10,917 bases of DNA from Chloroflexota bacterium (GTDB lineage Bacteria > Chloroflexota > Limnocylindria > Limnocylindrales > CSP1-4), in NCBI GenBank assembly GCA_021789355.1, contig JAJYJR010000136.1:1-10917 (forward strand), written 5' to 3'. The notes under the pieces are model-generated. The model ran no database searches and was not told the origin of the DNA. It saw only the letters and a list, made by a program, of their open reading frames with translations. Below, one piece after another: positions 1 through 6,586 of the stretch; position 1 is the first letter of the stretch, and the number at the start of each line of letters is the position of its first letter. The position numbers were made by a program, and so were the translations under genes.

Positions 1-55
1 CGGTGGCGACTCGTACGGCCCGGACCGGCTCGCCGGGGCGAGGGACGAGCTCCAC
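1..55 (-). CDS. Possible 5' end of a further gene in the CoA/pantothenate operon (partial)
   Basis: A GTG at 55-53 on the minus strand, 19 bases after the panB stop, opens a frame that stays open to the window edge (18 codons, beginning V-E-L-V-P-R-P-G-E). The position directly downstream of panB would suit panC (pantoate-beta-alanine ligase), a common neighbour, but too few residues are visible and no PanC motif is seen. There is no convincing ribosome binding site. Seen: a short open frame. Inferred: that it is a gene. It could equally be non-coding sequence before a gene that starts further left. Confidence 0.3.
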   Translation of the reverse strand, partial: MELVPRPGEPVRAVRVAT

Positions 56-74
56 GGATCGGCGTCGCGCGCGG

Positions 75-983
75 CTACAGGTCGCGGTCGAGCGGGATCC
101 CGAACGGCGCAGCCGGCGCGCGGTCGAGCTCGCCGCGCCCGAGCGCCTCGTCGAGGATCGCCGGGTCCATCGTGCTCGATTCCGCGGCACCTGGGAACGT
201 CCCGGCCACCACGTCGGCCGAGTACGCCCGCGCCGCCTCGAGGATCGTCTCCCGGAGGTGCGCGTACGGGCGCGCGTGCCGTGGCACGAACGATCCGAGG
301 CCGAGCAGGTCGGTCACCACCTGGACCTGGCCGCTGCAGCCCGGGCCCGCGCCGATCCCGATGGTCGGAATGCGGAGCCGCTCCGTGATCGCGGCCGCGA
401 GTGGCTCCGGCACGAGCTCCAGCACGATCGCGAACGCGCCCGCCTCCTGGACGGCGATCGAATCGGACAGCAGCCTCTGGGCTGCCTCTCTCGTCTTGCC
501 CTGCACCCGGACCTTGCCGCCCATGCCCAGCTTGGCCTGCGGCGTCCAACCGATGTGCCCCATGACGGGGATGCCGGCGCGGACGATGGCCTCCATGTTC
601 CGGGCCGACCGGACTCCGCCCTCGGCCTTGACCGCCTGCGCTCCGCCCTCGCGCAGGAAGCGTCCCGCGTTCTCGCGGGCCTGGTCGGGGGTCTCGTACG
701 AGAGGAACGGCAGGTCGGCGACCACCAGCGCGCGTTCCGAGCCCCGGACCACGGCCTTGGTGTGGTGCAGCATCTCCTCCATCGAGACGCGCAGCGTGGA
801 CTCATAGCCGAGCATCACCTCGGCGACCGAATCTCCGACGAGAAGCATCGGGACGCCGGCCTCGTCGAGGATCCTGGCGGTGGGGTAGTCGTAGGCGGTC
901 AGCATCGGGATCCGCTGGCCGTCGGCGTACAGCTTGGCGATGTCCTGGATCGTCAGCCGGGCGCTGCTGCCCGTCGCGCTCAT
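75..983 (-). CDS. panB: 3-methyl-2-oxobutanoate hydroxymethyltransferase (ketopantoate hydroxymethyltransferase)
   Basis: PanB transfers a hydroxymethyl group from 5,10-methylenetetrahydrofolate to 2-ketoisovalerate, giving ketopantoate, the first committed step to pantothenate, in the cytosol. The 302-residue product shows the family pattern: LTAYD (28-32), VGDS (49-52, metal-binding Asp51), VADLPF (88-93, metal-binding Asp90), VKAEGG (118-123), GHIGWTPQ (142-149), the LELVP segment with probable catalytic base Glu189, and IGIGAG (208-213). The family usually ends soon after a FPG motif (263-265 here). This protein runs about 35 residues further in an Ala/Asp/Pro-rich tail. The ATG at 983 is chosen because it overlaps the coaBC stop in an ATGA and has a GGAGG seven bases upstream. 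A longer frame up to 1112 would run deep into coaBC and has no homology-like sequence. It is the third clear gene of a coaX-coaBC-panB operon. Identity is secure. Confidence 0.96.
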   Translation of the reverse strand: MSATGSSARLTIQDIAKLYADGQRIPMLTAYDYPTARILDEAGVPMLLVGDSVAEVMLGYESTLRVSMEEMLHHTKAVVRGSERALVVADLPFLSYETPDQARENAGRFLREGGAQAVKAEGGVRSARNMEAIVRAGIPVMGHIGWTPQAKLGMGGKVRVQGKTREAAQRLLSDSIAVQEAGAFAIVLELVPEPLAAAITERLRIPTIGIGAGPGCSGQVQVVTDLLGLGSFVPRHARPYAHLRETILEAARAYSADVVAGTFPGAAESSTMDPAILDEALGRGELDRAPAAPFGIPLDRDL

Positions 984-2278
984 TGCCGCACCTCCGTGGC
1001 TGACGCCGATGTTGCCACATCCCCGGGATCTGCCGGCTCGCCGGCCGCGAGGAGCGCCGCCACCCGGTCGAGCAGCCGGTCGGCGACGTCCCGCTTGGAC
1101 ATGAGGGGCCATGGTTCCGGGGCACGCCCCGGGGACACGATGGTGACCCGGTTGGTGTCTACCCCGAAGCCGGCGCCGGGTTCCAGCACGTCGTTCGCCA
1201 CGAGCAGGTCCACGCCCTTGCGCCGCGCCTTCTCCGCGGCGCGCTCGAGCGACCCGGTCTCGGCGGCGAAGCCGACCAGCACGGGCCGGCGAAGCCGCTC
1301 CCGCACGACCTGGGCGGCCTCCGCCAGGATGTCCTCGGTCGGCTCGAGTTCCAGGACGGGGGCCTGGTCGCGGGTCAGCTTCGTGGACGCCTGGCGCCTG
1401 GGACGGAAGTCGGCGACGGCGGCCGCCATCATCAGGGCGTCCGCGCCGGGGAGCGCCTCGAGCACGGCGGTGCGCATGGCCGCCGCCGTCGGCGCGGACA
1501 CGATCGATGCGCCCGGCGGGAGCGGGACCGAGGTCTGGCCCACGACGAGCGTGACGGTGGCGCCTCGGTCGATGGCCGCCCGCGCGAGCTCGGCGCCCAT
1601 GCGCCCGGACGATCGGTTGCCGATGTACCGGACGGGGTCGATGGGCTCAGCGGTGCCGCCGGCGGTGACGACGATGCGCCGACCGGCGAGATCGCGGCGG
1701 CGGCGGACCGGCGCGCCGATGGCCGCGACCACGGCCTCCACGATGATCTCGGGCTCCGCCAGGCGGCCGTGACCGATCAGCCCGGACGCGAGCGCCCCGG
1801 TCGCCGGCTCGACGATCGTGTAGCCGAAGGCGCGTAGTCGTTCGACGTTGGCCGAGGTGGCGGGGTGCGCGTACATCCCGGCGTCCATCGCGGGCGCCAC
1901 GACCACCGGCGCCTCGGCGGCCAGGCAGGTCGCGGTGATCGCGTCGCCGGCCAGCCCGTTGGCCATGGCCGCCATCCAGTGCGCCGTCGCCGGCGCCACC
2001 ACGATCGCGTCGGCGCTCCTTGCCGCGACCACGTGCGCGATCCGCCCGTCCGGGAGGAGCTCCAGCGGATCGCGCAGCACGGGGTGGTTGCTCAACGCCT
2101 CGAACGTCAGGGGGCCCACGAAGGCGGTGGCCGAGTGCGTCATCAGGACCTGGACGGAGGCGCCCTCCGCGGCGAGGCGCCGCAGCAGCTCCACGGCCTT
2201 GTAGGCGGCGATCGACCCGGTGACGCCGAGCAGCACGACGTGCCCGTGAAGGCGACCCGCGGGCGCCCCGACGTTCAC
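980..2278 (-). CDS. coaBC: Bifunctional phosphopantothenoylcysteine decarboxylase / phosphopantothenate-cysteine ligase
   Basis: CoaBC ligates cysteine to 4'-phosphopantothenate (CoaB half) and decarboxylates the product to 4'-phosphopantetheine (FMN-dependent CoaC half). The 432-residue length is usual for the fusion. CoaC half, about 10-190: GVTGSIAAYK (18-27, flavin-binding), AH with probable active-site His82, VAPATAHW (94-101), APAMDAGM (128-135). CoaB half, about 198-412: GGTAEPIDPVRYIGNRSSG (207-225), MMAAAVADFRP (283-293), VGFAAET (335-341), ANDV (361-364). Oddities: the CoaC signature PAMN is PAMD here, and the LACG position with the redox Cys reads LASG (Ser165). The GTG at 2278 is chosen because it overlaps the coaX stop as GTGA, has GGGAG six bases upstream, and gives the usual short N-terminus before the flavin motif. 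The last residues overlap panB by four bases. A hydrophilic tail of about 20 residues follows the ligase domain. Confidence 0.95.
   Translation of the reverse strand: MNVGAPAGRLHGHVVLLGVTGSIAAYKAVELLRRLAAEGASVQVLMTHSATAFVGPLTFEALSNHPVLRDPLELLPDGRIAHVVAARSADAIVVAPATAHWMAAMANGLAGDAITATCLAAEAPVVVAPAMDAGMYAHPATSANVERLRAFGYTIVEPATGALASGLIGHGRLAEPEIIVEAVVAAIGAPVRRRRDLAGRRIVVTAGGTAEPIDPVRYIGNRSSGRMGAELARAAIDRGATVTLVVGQTSVPLPPGASIVSAPTAAAMRTAVLEALPGADALMMAAAVADFRPRRQASTKLTRDQAPVLELEPTEDILAEAAQVVRERLRRPVLVGFAAETGSLERAAEKARRKGVDLLVANDVLEPGAGFGVDTNRVTIVSPGRAPEPWPLMSKRDVADRLLDRVAALLAAGEPADPGDVATSASATEVRQ
991..995 (-). promoter_or_regulatory. Shine-Dalgarno site of panB
   Basis: GGAGG on the minus strand ends seven bases before the ATG at 983-981. 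It lies inside the end of coaBC and decides the panB start over upstream in-frame candidates. Confidence 0.75.
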
Positions 2279-3180
2279 GCCCGGCTCCCGGTCGCCGACG
2301 CGCCGGCCGGGACGGACGGGGCATCGGGCCGGTCGGGCGGAGCGTCCAACCCCGCGTGAGAGGCCCCCGGCCTCTCGGGCTCCTCCGGCGCCGTCCACGC
2401 CGAAGCATCCGCTTCCGCCGCCAGGATCGCCAGTCCGGCCAGCGTGAGGTCGGGATCGATGGCGTCCACGCCCGGCAGCTCGTCGATCCAGGGGAGCTGG
2501 CTCACGCCGCCGGTGAGGATGACCTTCACGGCGGTCCCGGTGGTCCCGGCGAGCAGCTCGGCGCGGATCCGGGCCAGCAGCTCACCGGCCAGCCCGAGGT
2601 ACCCGAAGACCGCCCCGCTGCGGATCGCGCTGACGGTGTCCCGCCCGATCGCATGCTCGGGCCGCAGTGCCTCGACCCTGGGCAGGCGCGCAGTCCGGGC
2701 CGCCAGCGCCTCCAGCCCGAGCTCGAGTCCCGGCGCGATCGCTCCGCCCACGAAGGCCCCGTCGGCGGCCACCGCGTCGACCGTGGTCGCGGTGCCGAAG
2801 TCGAGCACCATGGCCGGCGTCCCGTACAGCCTGCCCGCCGCGAGCGCGTTGACGAGCCGGTCGGCCCCCACCTCCGAGGGCTGATCGACGCGGACCGGGA
2901 TCGGGATGTTCGCGACGGTCGCCTCGAGCAGCGGGAGGCCGCGACGGGAGACCGCGGCGGCCAGGGCACGGCCCACCTGGGGCACCACGGTCGCGAGCAC
3001 GACACGGTCCACGTCCGACAGGCGGGTGCCGTCGAGATCGAGCAGGCGGTCGAGCAGCGACTCCGCCTCGTCGACGGTCACACGGGCCGGCGTGACCGCG
3101 CGGCGCGTCCCGGTGACCCGGCCGTCTCGCACCAGCCCGAGCGTGATGTTCGAGTTCCCGACGTCGACCGCGAGCAGCAT
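2275..3180 (-). CDS. coaX: Type III pantothenate kinase
   Basis: CoaX phosphorylates pantothenate to 4'-phosphopantothenate, the first step of CoA synthesis proper; type III enzymes are typically potassium-dependent and not feedback-inhibited by CoA. The protein has 301 residues with ASKHA-fold motifs in order: DVGNSN (6-11, catalytic Asp6 region and phosphate loop), GADR (105-108, pantothenate site with Asp107), DFGTATT (127-133, second phosphate motif), GGAIAPG (145-151), and LTGG (222-225). The usual domain ends near residue 256. About 43 further residues form a Pro/Ala/Asp-rich, probably disordered tail. The ATG at 3180 is the natural start because the DVGNSN motif follows at once. There is no Shine-Dalgarno sequence; instead a TATCAT hexamer lies exactly seven bases upstream, suggesting a leaderless mRNA. 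It heads the minus-strand operon, and its stop overlaps the coaBC start. Confidence 0.95.
   Translation of the reverse strand: MLLAVDVGNSNITLGLVRDGRVTGTRRAVTPARVTVDEAESLLDRLLDLDGTRLSDVDRVVLATVVPQVGRALAAAVSRRGLPLLEATVANIPIPVRVDQPSEVGADRLVNALAAGRLYGTPAMVLDFGTATTVDAVAADGAFVGGAIAPGLELGLEALAARTARLPRVEALRPEHAIGRDTVSAIRSGAVFGYLGLAGELLARIRAELLAGTTGTAVKVILTGGVSQLPWIDELPGVDAIDPDLTLAGLAILAAEADASAWTAPEEPERPGASHAGLDAPPDRPDAPSVPAGASATGSRA
2285..2289 (-). promoter_or_regulatory. Shine-Dalgarno site of coaBC
   Basis: GGGAG on the minus strand lies six bases before the GTG at 2278-2276, within the last codons of coaX. It supports the GTG start and translation coupled to coaX. Confidence 0.6.
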
Positions 3181-3187
3181 CGCGGCG

Positions 3188-3193
3188 ATGATA
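3188..3193 (-). promoter_or_regulatory. Probable -10 element of the coaX-coaBC-panB operon (leaderless)
   Basis: TATCAT on the minus strand is separated from the coaX ATG by the seven bases CGCCGCG, which would place transcription start at or next to the start codon. No recognisable -35 is seen. Inferred from position and from the same arrangement at other genes in the window. Confidence 0.5.
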
Positions 3194-3223
3194 CGCCCCG
3201 GTCTCCCGCGGGCTTCCGTGCCT

Positions 3224-3232
3224 TGCTACCAT
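3224..3232 (+). promoter_or_regulatory. Probable extended -10 element for the gene at 3274
   Basis: TGCTACCAT combines a TGN extension with a TANNNT hexamer (3227-3232). It lies about 30 bases from the divergent coaX hexamer and would start a transcript near 3239, leaving a leader of about 35 bases that carries a clear ribosome binding site. No -35 is recognised. Confidence 0.4.
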
Positions 3233-3263
3233 CGACGCGTCCCCGGCGCACGGGGCCCACGCT

Positions 3264-3268
3264 GGAGG
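3264..3268 (+). promoter_or_regulatory. Shine-Dalgarno site deciding the GTG start at 3274
   Basis: GGAGG with five bases before GTG at 3274. An ATG at 3272 overlaps this GTG but is out of frame, so the ribosome binding site and frame together select GTG. Confidence 0.6.
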
Positions 3269-3273
3269 AGCAT

Positions 3274-3735
3274 GTGGCCGCCCTTCCGCCCGCGAAGTTC
3301 TTCGTCAACCACGGCGTCGTCGCCAGCCCCACGGATCTCTATCACCTCCTCCGCCCCCTCCTGAAGCAGACGATCGCGTACGCCTATGTCCGCGGCCACG
3401 AGGTGGTCGCCCACGGGAGCGGGCCGGTCGAGCGCATCGTGATCGACCGCCCCGACGTGTCGACATACTTCACGCCGCTCTCGGTCTGCCTGAACGTCGA
3501 CTCCTTCGAGTACCTGGAGTTCGAGACGCGGCCGGACGGCATGGTCACCTACGCGCTGGTCCAGGGAGACGAGCGGGTCGCGGTCACGTACCTGCCGGCG
3601 GGGGCCGATCCGGACGATCCGCTGGTGGGACAGCCGACGCTGGACCTGGTGCACGACGAGTACGTGCAGATGGAGCTGGGCGGTCTCGGGGCTACCGGAA
3701 CGGGAGCGGATCCGGGCCGCGACGGCCGCGAGTAG
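3274..3735 (+). CDS. Uncharacterised conserved-looking small protein, 153 residues
   Basis: I do not recognise the family. The product is soluble, with no signal peptide or membrane segment. A helical stretch at 18-40 (DLYHLLRPLLKQ) is followed by alternating hydrophobic segments that look like an antiparallel beta sheet: HEVVAHGSG (42-50), VERIVIDRP (52-60), SFEYLEFET (77-85), MVTYALVQGDERVAVTYLP (90-108). It is rich in Tyr and Val and carries a single Cys72. The last 15 or so residues are Gly/Asp-rich and probably disordered. Coding is supported by third-position GC bias, a GGAGG five bases before the GTG and an upstream -10-like element. Longer in-frame extension to the left would overlap coaX on the other strand and is not supported. 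It stands alone between the divergent coaX operon and the M16 peptidase gene, with 125 bases to the latter, so context gives little clue. Confidence 0.82.
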   Translation: MAALPPAKFFVNHGVVASPTDLYHLLRPLLKQTIAYAYVRGHEVVAHGSGPVERIVIDRPDVSTYFTPLSVCLNVDSFEYLEFETRPDGMVTYALVQGDERVAVTYLPAGADPDDPLVGQPTLDLVHDEYVQMELGGLGATGTGADPGRDGRE

Positions 3736-3847
3736 CGCGCCACCCCCGACGCTCTGTCGACGACCGCGAGGATCGCGCCGCTCCGGCGCCCCGCTGACGA
3801 CTTCGCCCCAGGCCGCCCGGCTCCGCTCGCCGCGCGTCCCGCCCGTG

Positions 3848-3853
3848 TACCAT
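3848..3853 (+). promoter_or_regulatory. Probable -10 element of the M16 peptidase gene (leaderless)
   Basis: TACCAT, preceded by GTG, lies seven bases (CCCCGCG) before the ATG at 3861, with no Shine-Dalgarno between. The rest of the 3736-3847 spacer shows no gene and no convincing terminator. Confidence 0.5.
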
Positions 3854-3860
3854 CCCCGCG

Positions 3861-5150
3861 ATGTTCGAACGAACCGCGCTGCCCGGCGGGCCGCGCGTGA
3901 TCACCGTGCGCCTGCCCGGTGCCCGGTCCTTCTCCGCCGTCGCGTACGTTCTCGCGGGCTCGCGCATGGAGTCCCGTGCCGAGTCCGGCATGGCCCACTT
4001 CATGGAGCACCTCACGTTCAAGGGGACTGCCGGCTGGCCGTCCACCCGCGCGGTGTCGGAGGCGATCGAGGGGATCGGCGGGACGAGCAACGCCGCCACC
4101 GACCGCGAGGCCACCACCTACTGGTCACGCGTCCCGTCCCGCGAAGCCGCGCTGGCCGTGCGGATGCTCGGCGAGCTCGTCACGCGGCCCCTGCTGCGCG
4201 AGGAGGACGTCGCCCACGAGCGCACCGTGGTGATCGAGGAGATCCGCTCCTACCGCGACGACCCGGGCGAGTACGTCTTCAACCTGCTCGACCAGGCGGT
4301 CTTCGGCGACACCCCGCTGGGCTGGGAGATCGCCGGCGACGAGCAGAGCGTGGCGGCGCTGACTTCCCCGGCGCTGCGCGGGTTCTGGGAGCGCTGGTAC
4401 AGGCCGTCGAACGTGGTGGTGGCGGCGGCCGGCGACCTCGACCACGACGCGATCTGCGCCATGACGGCCGACGCATTCGGGTCGGATGGGGCGAACGCCG
4501 GGGACGGCGGCCGGCCCGAGGGTCCACGCTTCGCGGCCGCGCCCCCGCTGCCGTCTCCGGAGCGCGCCCGCGTCGTGAGCCGGCCCGGCTCCCAGGCGCA
4601 CCTGTCGATCGCGGTCCCGGGTCTGCGGCGGGACGACCCCGAGCAATGGGCGCTCGAGTTGCTCGACACGATCCTCGGGGAGGGGATGAGCAGCCGCCTC
4701 TTCCTGCACCTGCGAGAAGAGGCCGGGCTGGCCTACGACGTGCACTCGTTCCTCACCGACTACGCCGACTGCGGGATGCTCGGGATCTACGCGGGCGTCG
4801 ATCCGCACGTGCTCGGCCGCGCGCTGGACGCGATCCTTGCCGAGCTGGCCGACCTGCGGGACCGGACCGTTCCCGACGACGAGCTGGCTCGTGCCAAGGC
4901 GTATGCGTGCGGGCGGCTCGAGCTGCGCCTCGAGGAGGGCAGGAACCTCGCGTCGTGGCTGGGCGCGCAGGAGGCGCTGCACGAGCGGACGCTGACGCTC
5001 GAGGAGGCGGTGGAGGCCATCCAGGCGGTGAGCGCCGACCAGATGCGATCGCTGGCCGGCCGGCTGTTCCGGGACGAGGCATTGTCTCTCGCGGTCATTG
5101 CGCCGGGTCGGCGTGGCGGCGCGCTCGCGCAGCGGTTGCGACTGCCGTGA
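3861..5150 (+). CDS. M16 family zinc metallopeptidase (processing-peptidase-like)
   Basis: M16 peptidases (inverzincins such as mitochondrial processing peptidase beta and bacterial YmxG/PqqF relatives) form clam-shell chambers that degrade peptides or trim leaders. The 429 residues match the usual single-unit bacterial length with two homologous halves. N-terminal half: inverted zinc motif HFMEH (46-50; His46, Glu49 as base, His50), GGTSNAATDREATTYW (73-88), and VVIEEIRSYRDDP (123-135), whose Glu126 or Glu127 is the distal zinc ligand. C-terminal half: LSIAVPGL near 250, then LGEGMSSRLFLHLREEAGLAY, the classic inactive-half motif with substrate-binding Arg and Tyr. No signal peptide is seen, so it is probably cytosolic. 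The ATG at 3861 is preceded by a -10-like TACCAT and no ribosome binding site. It is followed closely by the TPR-like gene. The precise substrate is unknown. Confidence 0.93.
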   Translation: MFERTALPGGPRVITVRLPGARSFSAVAYVLAGSRMESRAESGMAHFMEHLTFKGTAGWPSTRAVSEAIEGIGGTSNAATDREATTYWSRVPSREAALAVRMLGELVTRPLLREEDVAHERTVVIEEIRSYRDDPGEYVFNLLDQAVFGDTPLGWEIAGDEQSVAALTSPALRGFWERWYRPSNVVVAAAGDLDHDAICAMTADAFGSDGANAGDGGRPEGPRFAAAPPLPSPERARVVSRPGSQAHLSIAVPGLRRDDPEQWALELLDTILGEGMSSRLFLHLREEAGLAYDVHSFLTDYADCGMLGIYAGVDPHVLGRALDAILAELADLRDRTVPDDELARAKAYACGRLELRLEEGRNLASWLGAQEALHERTLTLEEAVEAIQAVSADQMRSLAGRLFRDEALSLAVIAPGRRGGALAQRLRLP

Positions 5151-5167
5151 CCGAGGAAGACGATCGC

Positions 5168-6103
5168 ATGGACCTGGCCGACGTTGGTCCGCGCCTCCCG
5201 CGGGACGAGCCTGCGGCGCCGGCACCCGACGAGACACCCCCAGTCGCCTCGACCGACGACCTGTCGGCGGACTCGGAGCCGGCACCGTCCACCCTGCGGC
5301 CAGTTCCGGTCGGTCCCGGCCGAGCCACCGCGCCGCCGTCCGCGGCCGCCGCCTCTCCCTCGGCAAGCCTGAGCGAGGCCCGCCTGGCCTGCGTCCACCT
5401 CCGGGTCGGGATGTTCGGGTTGGCCCGCGCGGAGCTGGAGACACTGGCCGCTCGCGGGGGCCTCGACGTGCCGGCGCTGGCCGATCTTGCCGAGGTCCGC
5501 TGGCGGACCGGCGACCTGGTCGGGGCAGGCGAGGCCGCGGACGCCTACCTGGAGGCCGGCGGAGAGGAACTCGTGGCCGTATGCGTGGCCGCCGAGGCGG
5601 CGGCTGCGGCGGGGCGCATGGCGGATGCCCGCAACCTGGCTGCGCGCGTCCTGGCGCGCGGCCGAGATCGCCTGGACGAGCTGTTCGCCGGTCAGCCACG
5701 GAGCAACATCTGGCCGCCGGAGCCGCGGCCGGGAGGTCTTCCGCCCGGCCGCCCCGAAGAAGCGGCAGGACCCGCGCCCGCCCCGGCAGGCACCGCCGCG
5801 GTCGCGACGTACGCCTCCGGCGACCTGGCGGACGTCGAGGCCCGGCTCGCGCGAGGGGACCTGGCCGGGACTGCGACGCGCCTCGCGCTCGTGTTGCGCA
5901 GCCGACCGGCCCTGGCCCCGGCGGTCCTGGCCATGGCCGACGAGGCGCTGCGGATGGTGAGCCCCGGCCCCGAGGCCGCATCGATCTACCTGGTGCGCGG
6001 CGACGCGTACCGCCTCATGGGTCGCGAGACGCTCGCGACGGAGGCGTTCCAGCAAGCGAGCCGGGCGCTTCACGGTGTCCGGGAACCCGAGGAGGGATCG
6101 TGA
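5168..6103 (+). CDS. TPR-like helical repeat protein with disordered N-terminus
   Basis: The 311-residue product has no signal peptide or membrane segment. Residues 1-68 are Pro/Ala/Asp/Ser-rich and probably disordered. Residues 69-173 form paired amphipathic helices of TPR type (LACVHLRVGMFGLARAELE; LADLAEVRWRTGDLVGAGEA). A Pro/Gly-rich linker spans about 176-210, and a second helical set at 215-305 includes AASIYLVRGDAYRLMGRETL and ATEAFQQASRALHG, a good TPR-like pair. TPR proteins scaffold protein-protein contacts; the partner is not known. Start choice: ATG at 5168 has a purine-rich GAGGAAGA ending seven bases upstream. An in-frame GTG at 5147 overlapping the M16 stop as GTGA would add seven residues and cannot be excluded. 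The stop overlaps the ndk start as GTGA, so it is probably cotranscribed with both neighbours. Confidence 0.85.
   Translation: MDLADVGPRLPRDEPAAPAPDETPPVASTDDLSADSEPAPSTLRPVPVGPGRATAPPSAAAASPSASLSEARLACVHLRVGMFGLARAELETLAARGGLDVPALADLAEVRWRTGDLVGAGEAADAYLEAGGEELVAVCVAAEAAAAAGRMADARNLAARVLARGRDRLDELFAGQPRSNIWPPEPRPGGLPPGRPEEAAGPAPAPAGTAAVATYASGDLADVEARLARGDLAGTATRLALVLRSRPALAPAVLAMADEALRMVSPGPEAASIYLVRGDAYRLMGRETLATEAFQQASRALHGVREPEEGS
6089..6096 (+). promoter_or_regulatory. Shine-Dalgarno site of ndk
   Basis: The purine run GAGGAGGG lies in the last codons of the TPR-like gene. It ends three bases before the ndk GTG, and its first GAGG ends seven bases before. It supports the GTG start at 6100. 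Confidence 0.6.
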
Positions 6104-6564
6104 TCGAACGCACGCTCGTCCTGGTCAAGCCCGACGGCGTCCAGCGCCTGCTGGTCGGCCGCATTCTCGCCCGATACGAGGAGCGCGGGCTCAAGATCGT
6201 CGGGCTGAAGCTGGTCCGGGTCGACCGGGACTTCGCCGAGCGCCACTACGCCGTGCACAGCGGGAAGCCGTTCTTCGCGGGACTCGTCGAGTTCGTCACG
6301 TCCGCCCCGCTGGTCGCGCTGGCGCTCGAGGGGCCCGATGCGGTCGCGGTGGTTCGGGCGATGAACGGGGCGACCCGTCCCGACCAGGCCGACCCCGGGA
6401 CGATCCGCGGCGACCTGGCCCTGGTAACCGCGCAGAACCTGGTGCACGCCTCCGACAGTCCCGAGACGGCGCAGGTCGAGCTCGATCTCTGGTTCCGACC
6501 CGAGGAACTCGTCGTATACGAGCGAGAGATCGACCGGTGGGTGCTCGCGCCCGAGGGGGCCTGA
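6100..6564 (+). CDS. ndk: Nucleoside diphosphate kinase
   Basis: Ndk moves the gamma phosphate from ATP to other (deoxy)nucleoside diphosphates through a phosphohistidine, balancing NTP pools. The 154 residues fit the family (about 135-155). Motifs: ERTLVLVKPDGV (3-14, Lys10), GLKIVGLKLV (30-39), HYAVHSGKPFF (49-59), GATRPDQADPGTIRGD (90-105, nucleotide-binding Thr and Arg), and the active-site NLVHASDSPE (113-122) with phosphorylated His116. The usual NxxHGSDS reads HASDS here, a mild substitution. The GTG start at 6100 overlaps the upstream TGA and has a strong purine-rich ribosome binding site. It is the last gene of the plus-strand unit and converges on the next minus-strand gene with 22 bases between. 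Identity is secure. Confidence 0.97.
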   Translation: MIERTLVLVKPDGVQRLLVGRILARYEERGLKIVGLKLVRVDRDFAERHYAVHSGKPFFAGLVEFVTSAPLVALALEGPDAVAVVRAMNGATRPDQADPGTIRGDLALVTAQNLVHASDSPETAQVELDLWFRPEELVVYEREIDRWVLAPEGA

Positions 6565-6586
6565 CCGCCGGCCCGACCCACGACGC

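Noticed and set aside
984..1112. Longer N-terminus for panB starting at 1112
   Set aside because: It would overlap coaBC by over 130 bases with Arg/Gly-rich sequence unlike PanB. The ATG at 983 has a ribosome binding site and an ATGA overlap.
3..1772. 589-codon open frame on the plus strand opposite panB and coaBC
   Set aside because: It is the antisense shadow of two secure genes. Its product is Arg/Ala-rich without any motif, as expected when very GC-rich DNA lacks stop codons.
2279..2398. Longer N-terminus for coaBC starting at 2398
   Set aside because: It would overlap the end of coaX and adds 40 low-complexity residues before the flavin motif. GTG at 2278 has a ribosome binding site and a GTGA overlap.
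3765..3777. Inverted repeat CGCGA/TCGCG with a three-base loop after the 153-residue gene
   Set aside because: Only five pairs and no T-run; in DNA this GC-rich such a repeat is expected by chance, so it is not called a terminator.
4125..5981. 618-codon open frame on the minus strand under the M16 and TPR-like genes
   Set aside because: Low-complexity Arg/Pro/Gly product that overlaps two genes with clear motifs and start signals; a GC-driven shadow.
6557..6574. GGGCC/GGCCC inverted repeat across the ndk stop, between convergent genes
   Set aside because: Five-pair stem, eight-base loop and no T-run on either strand; too weak to call a bidirectional terminator.
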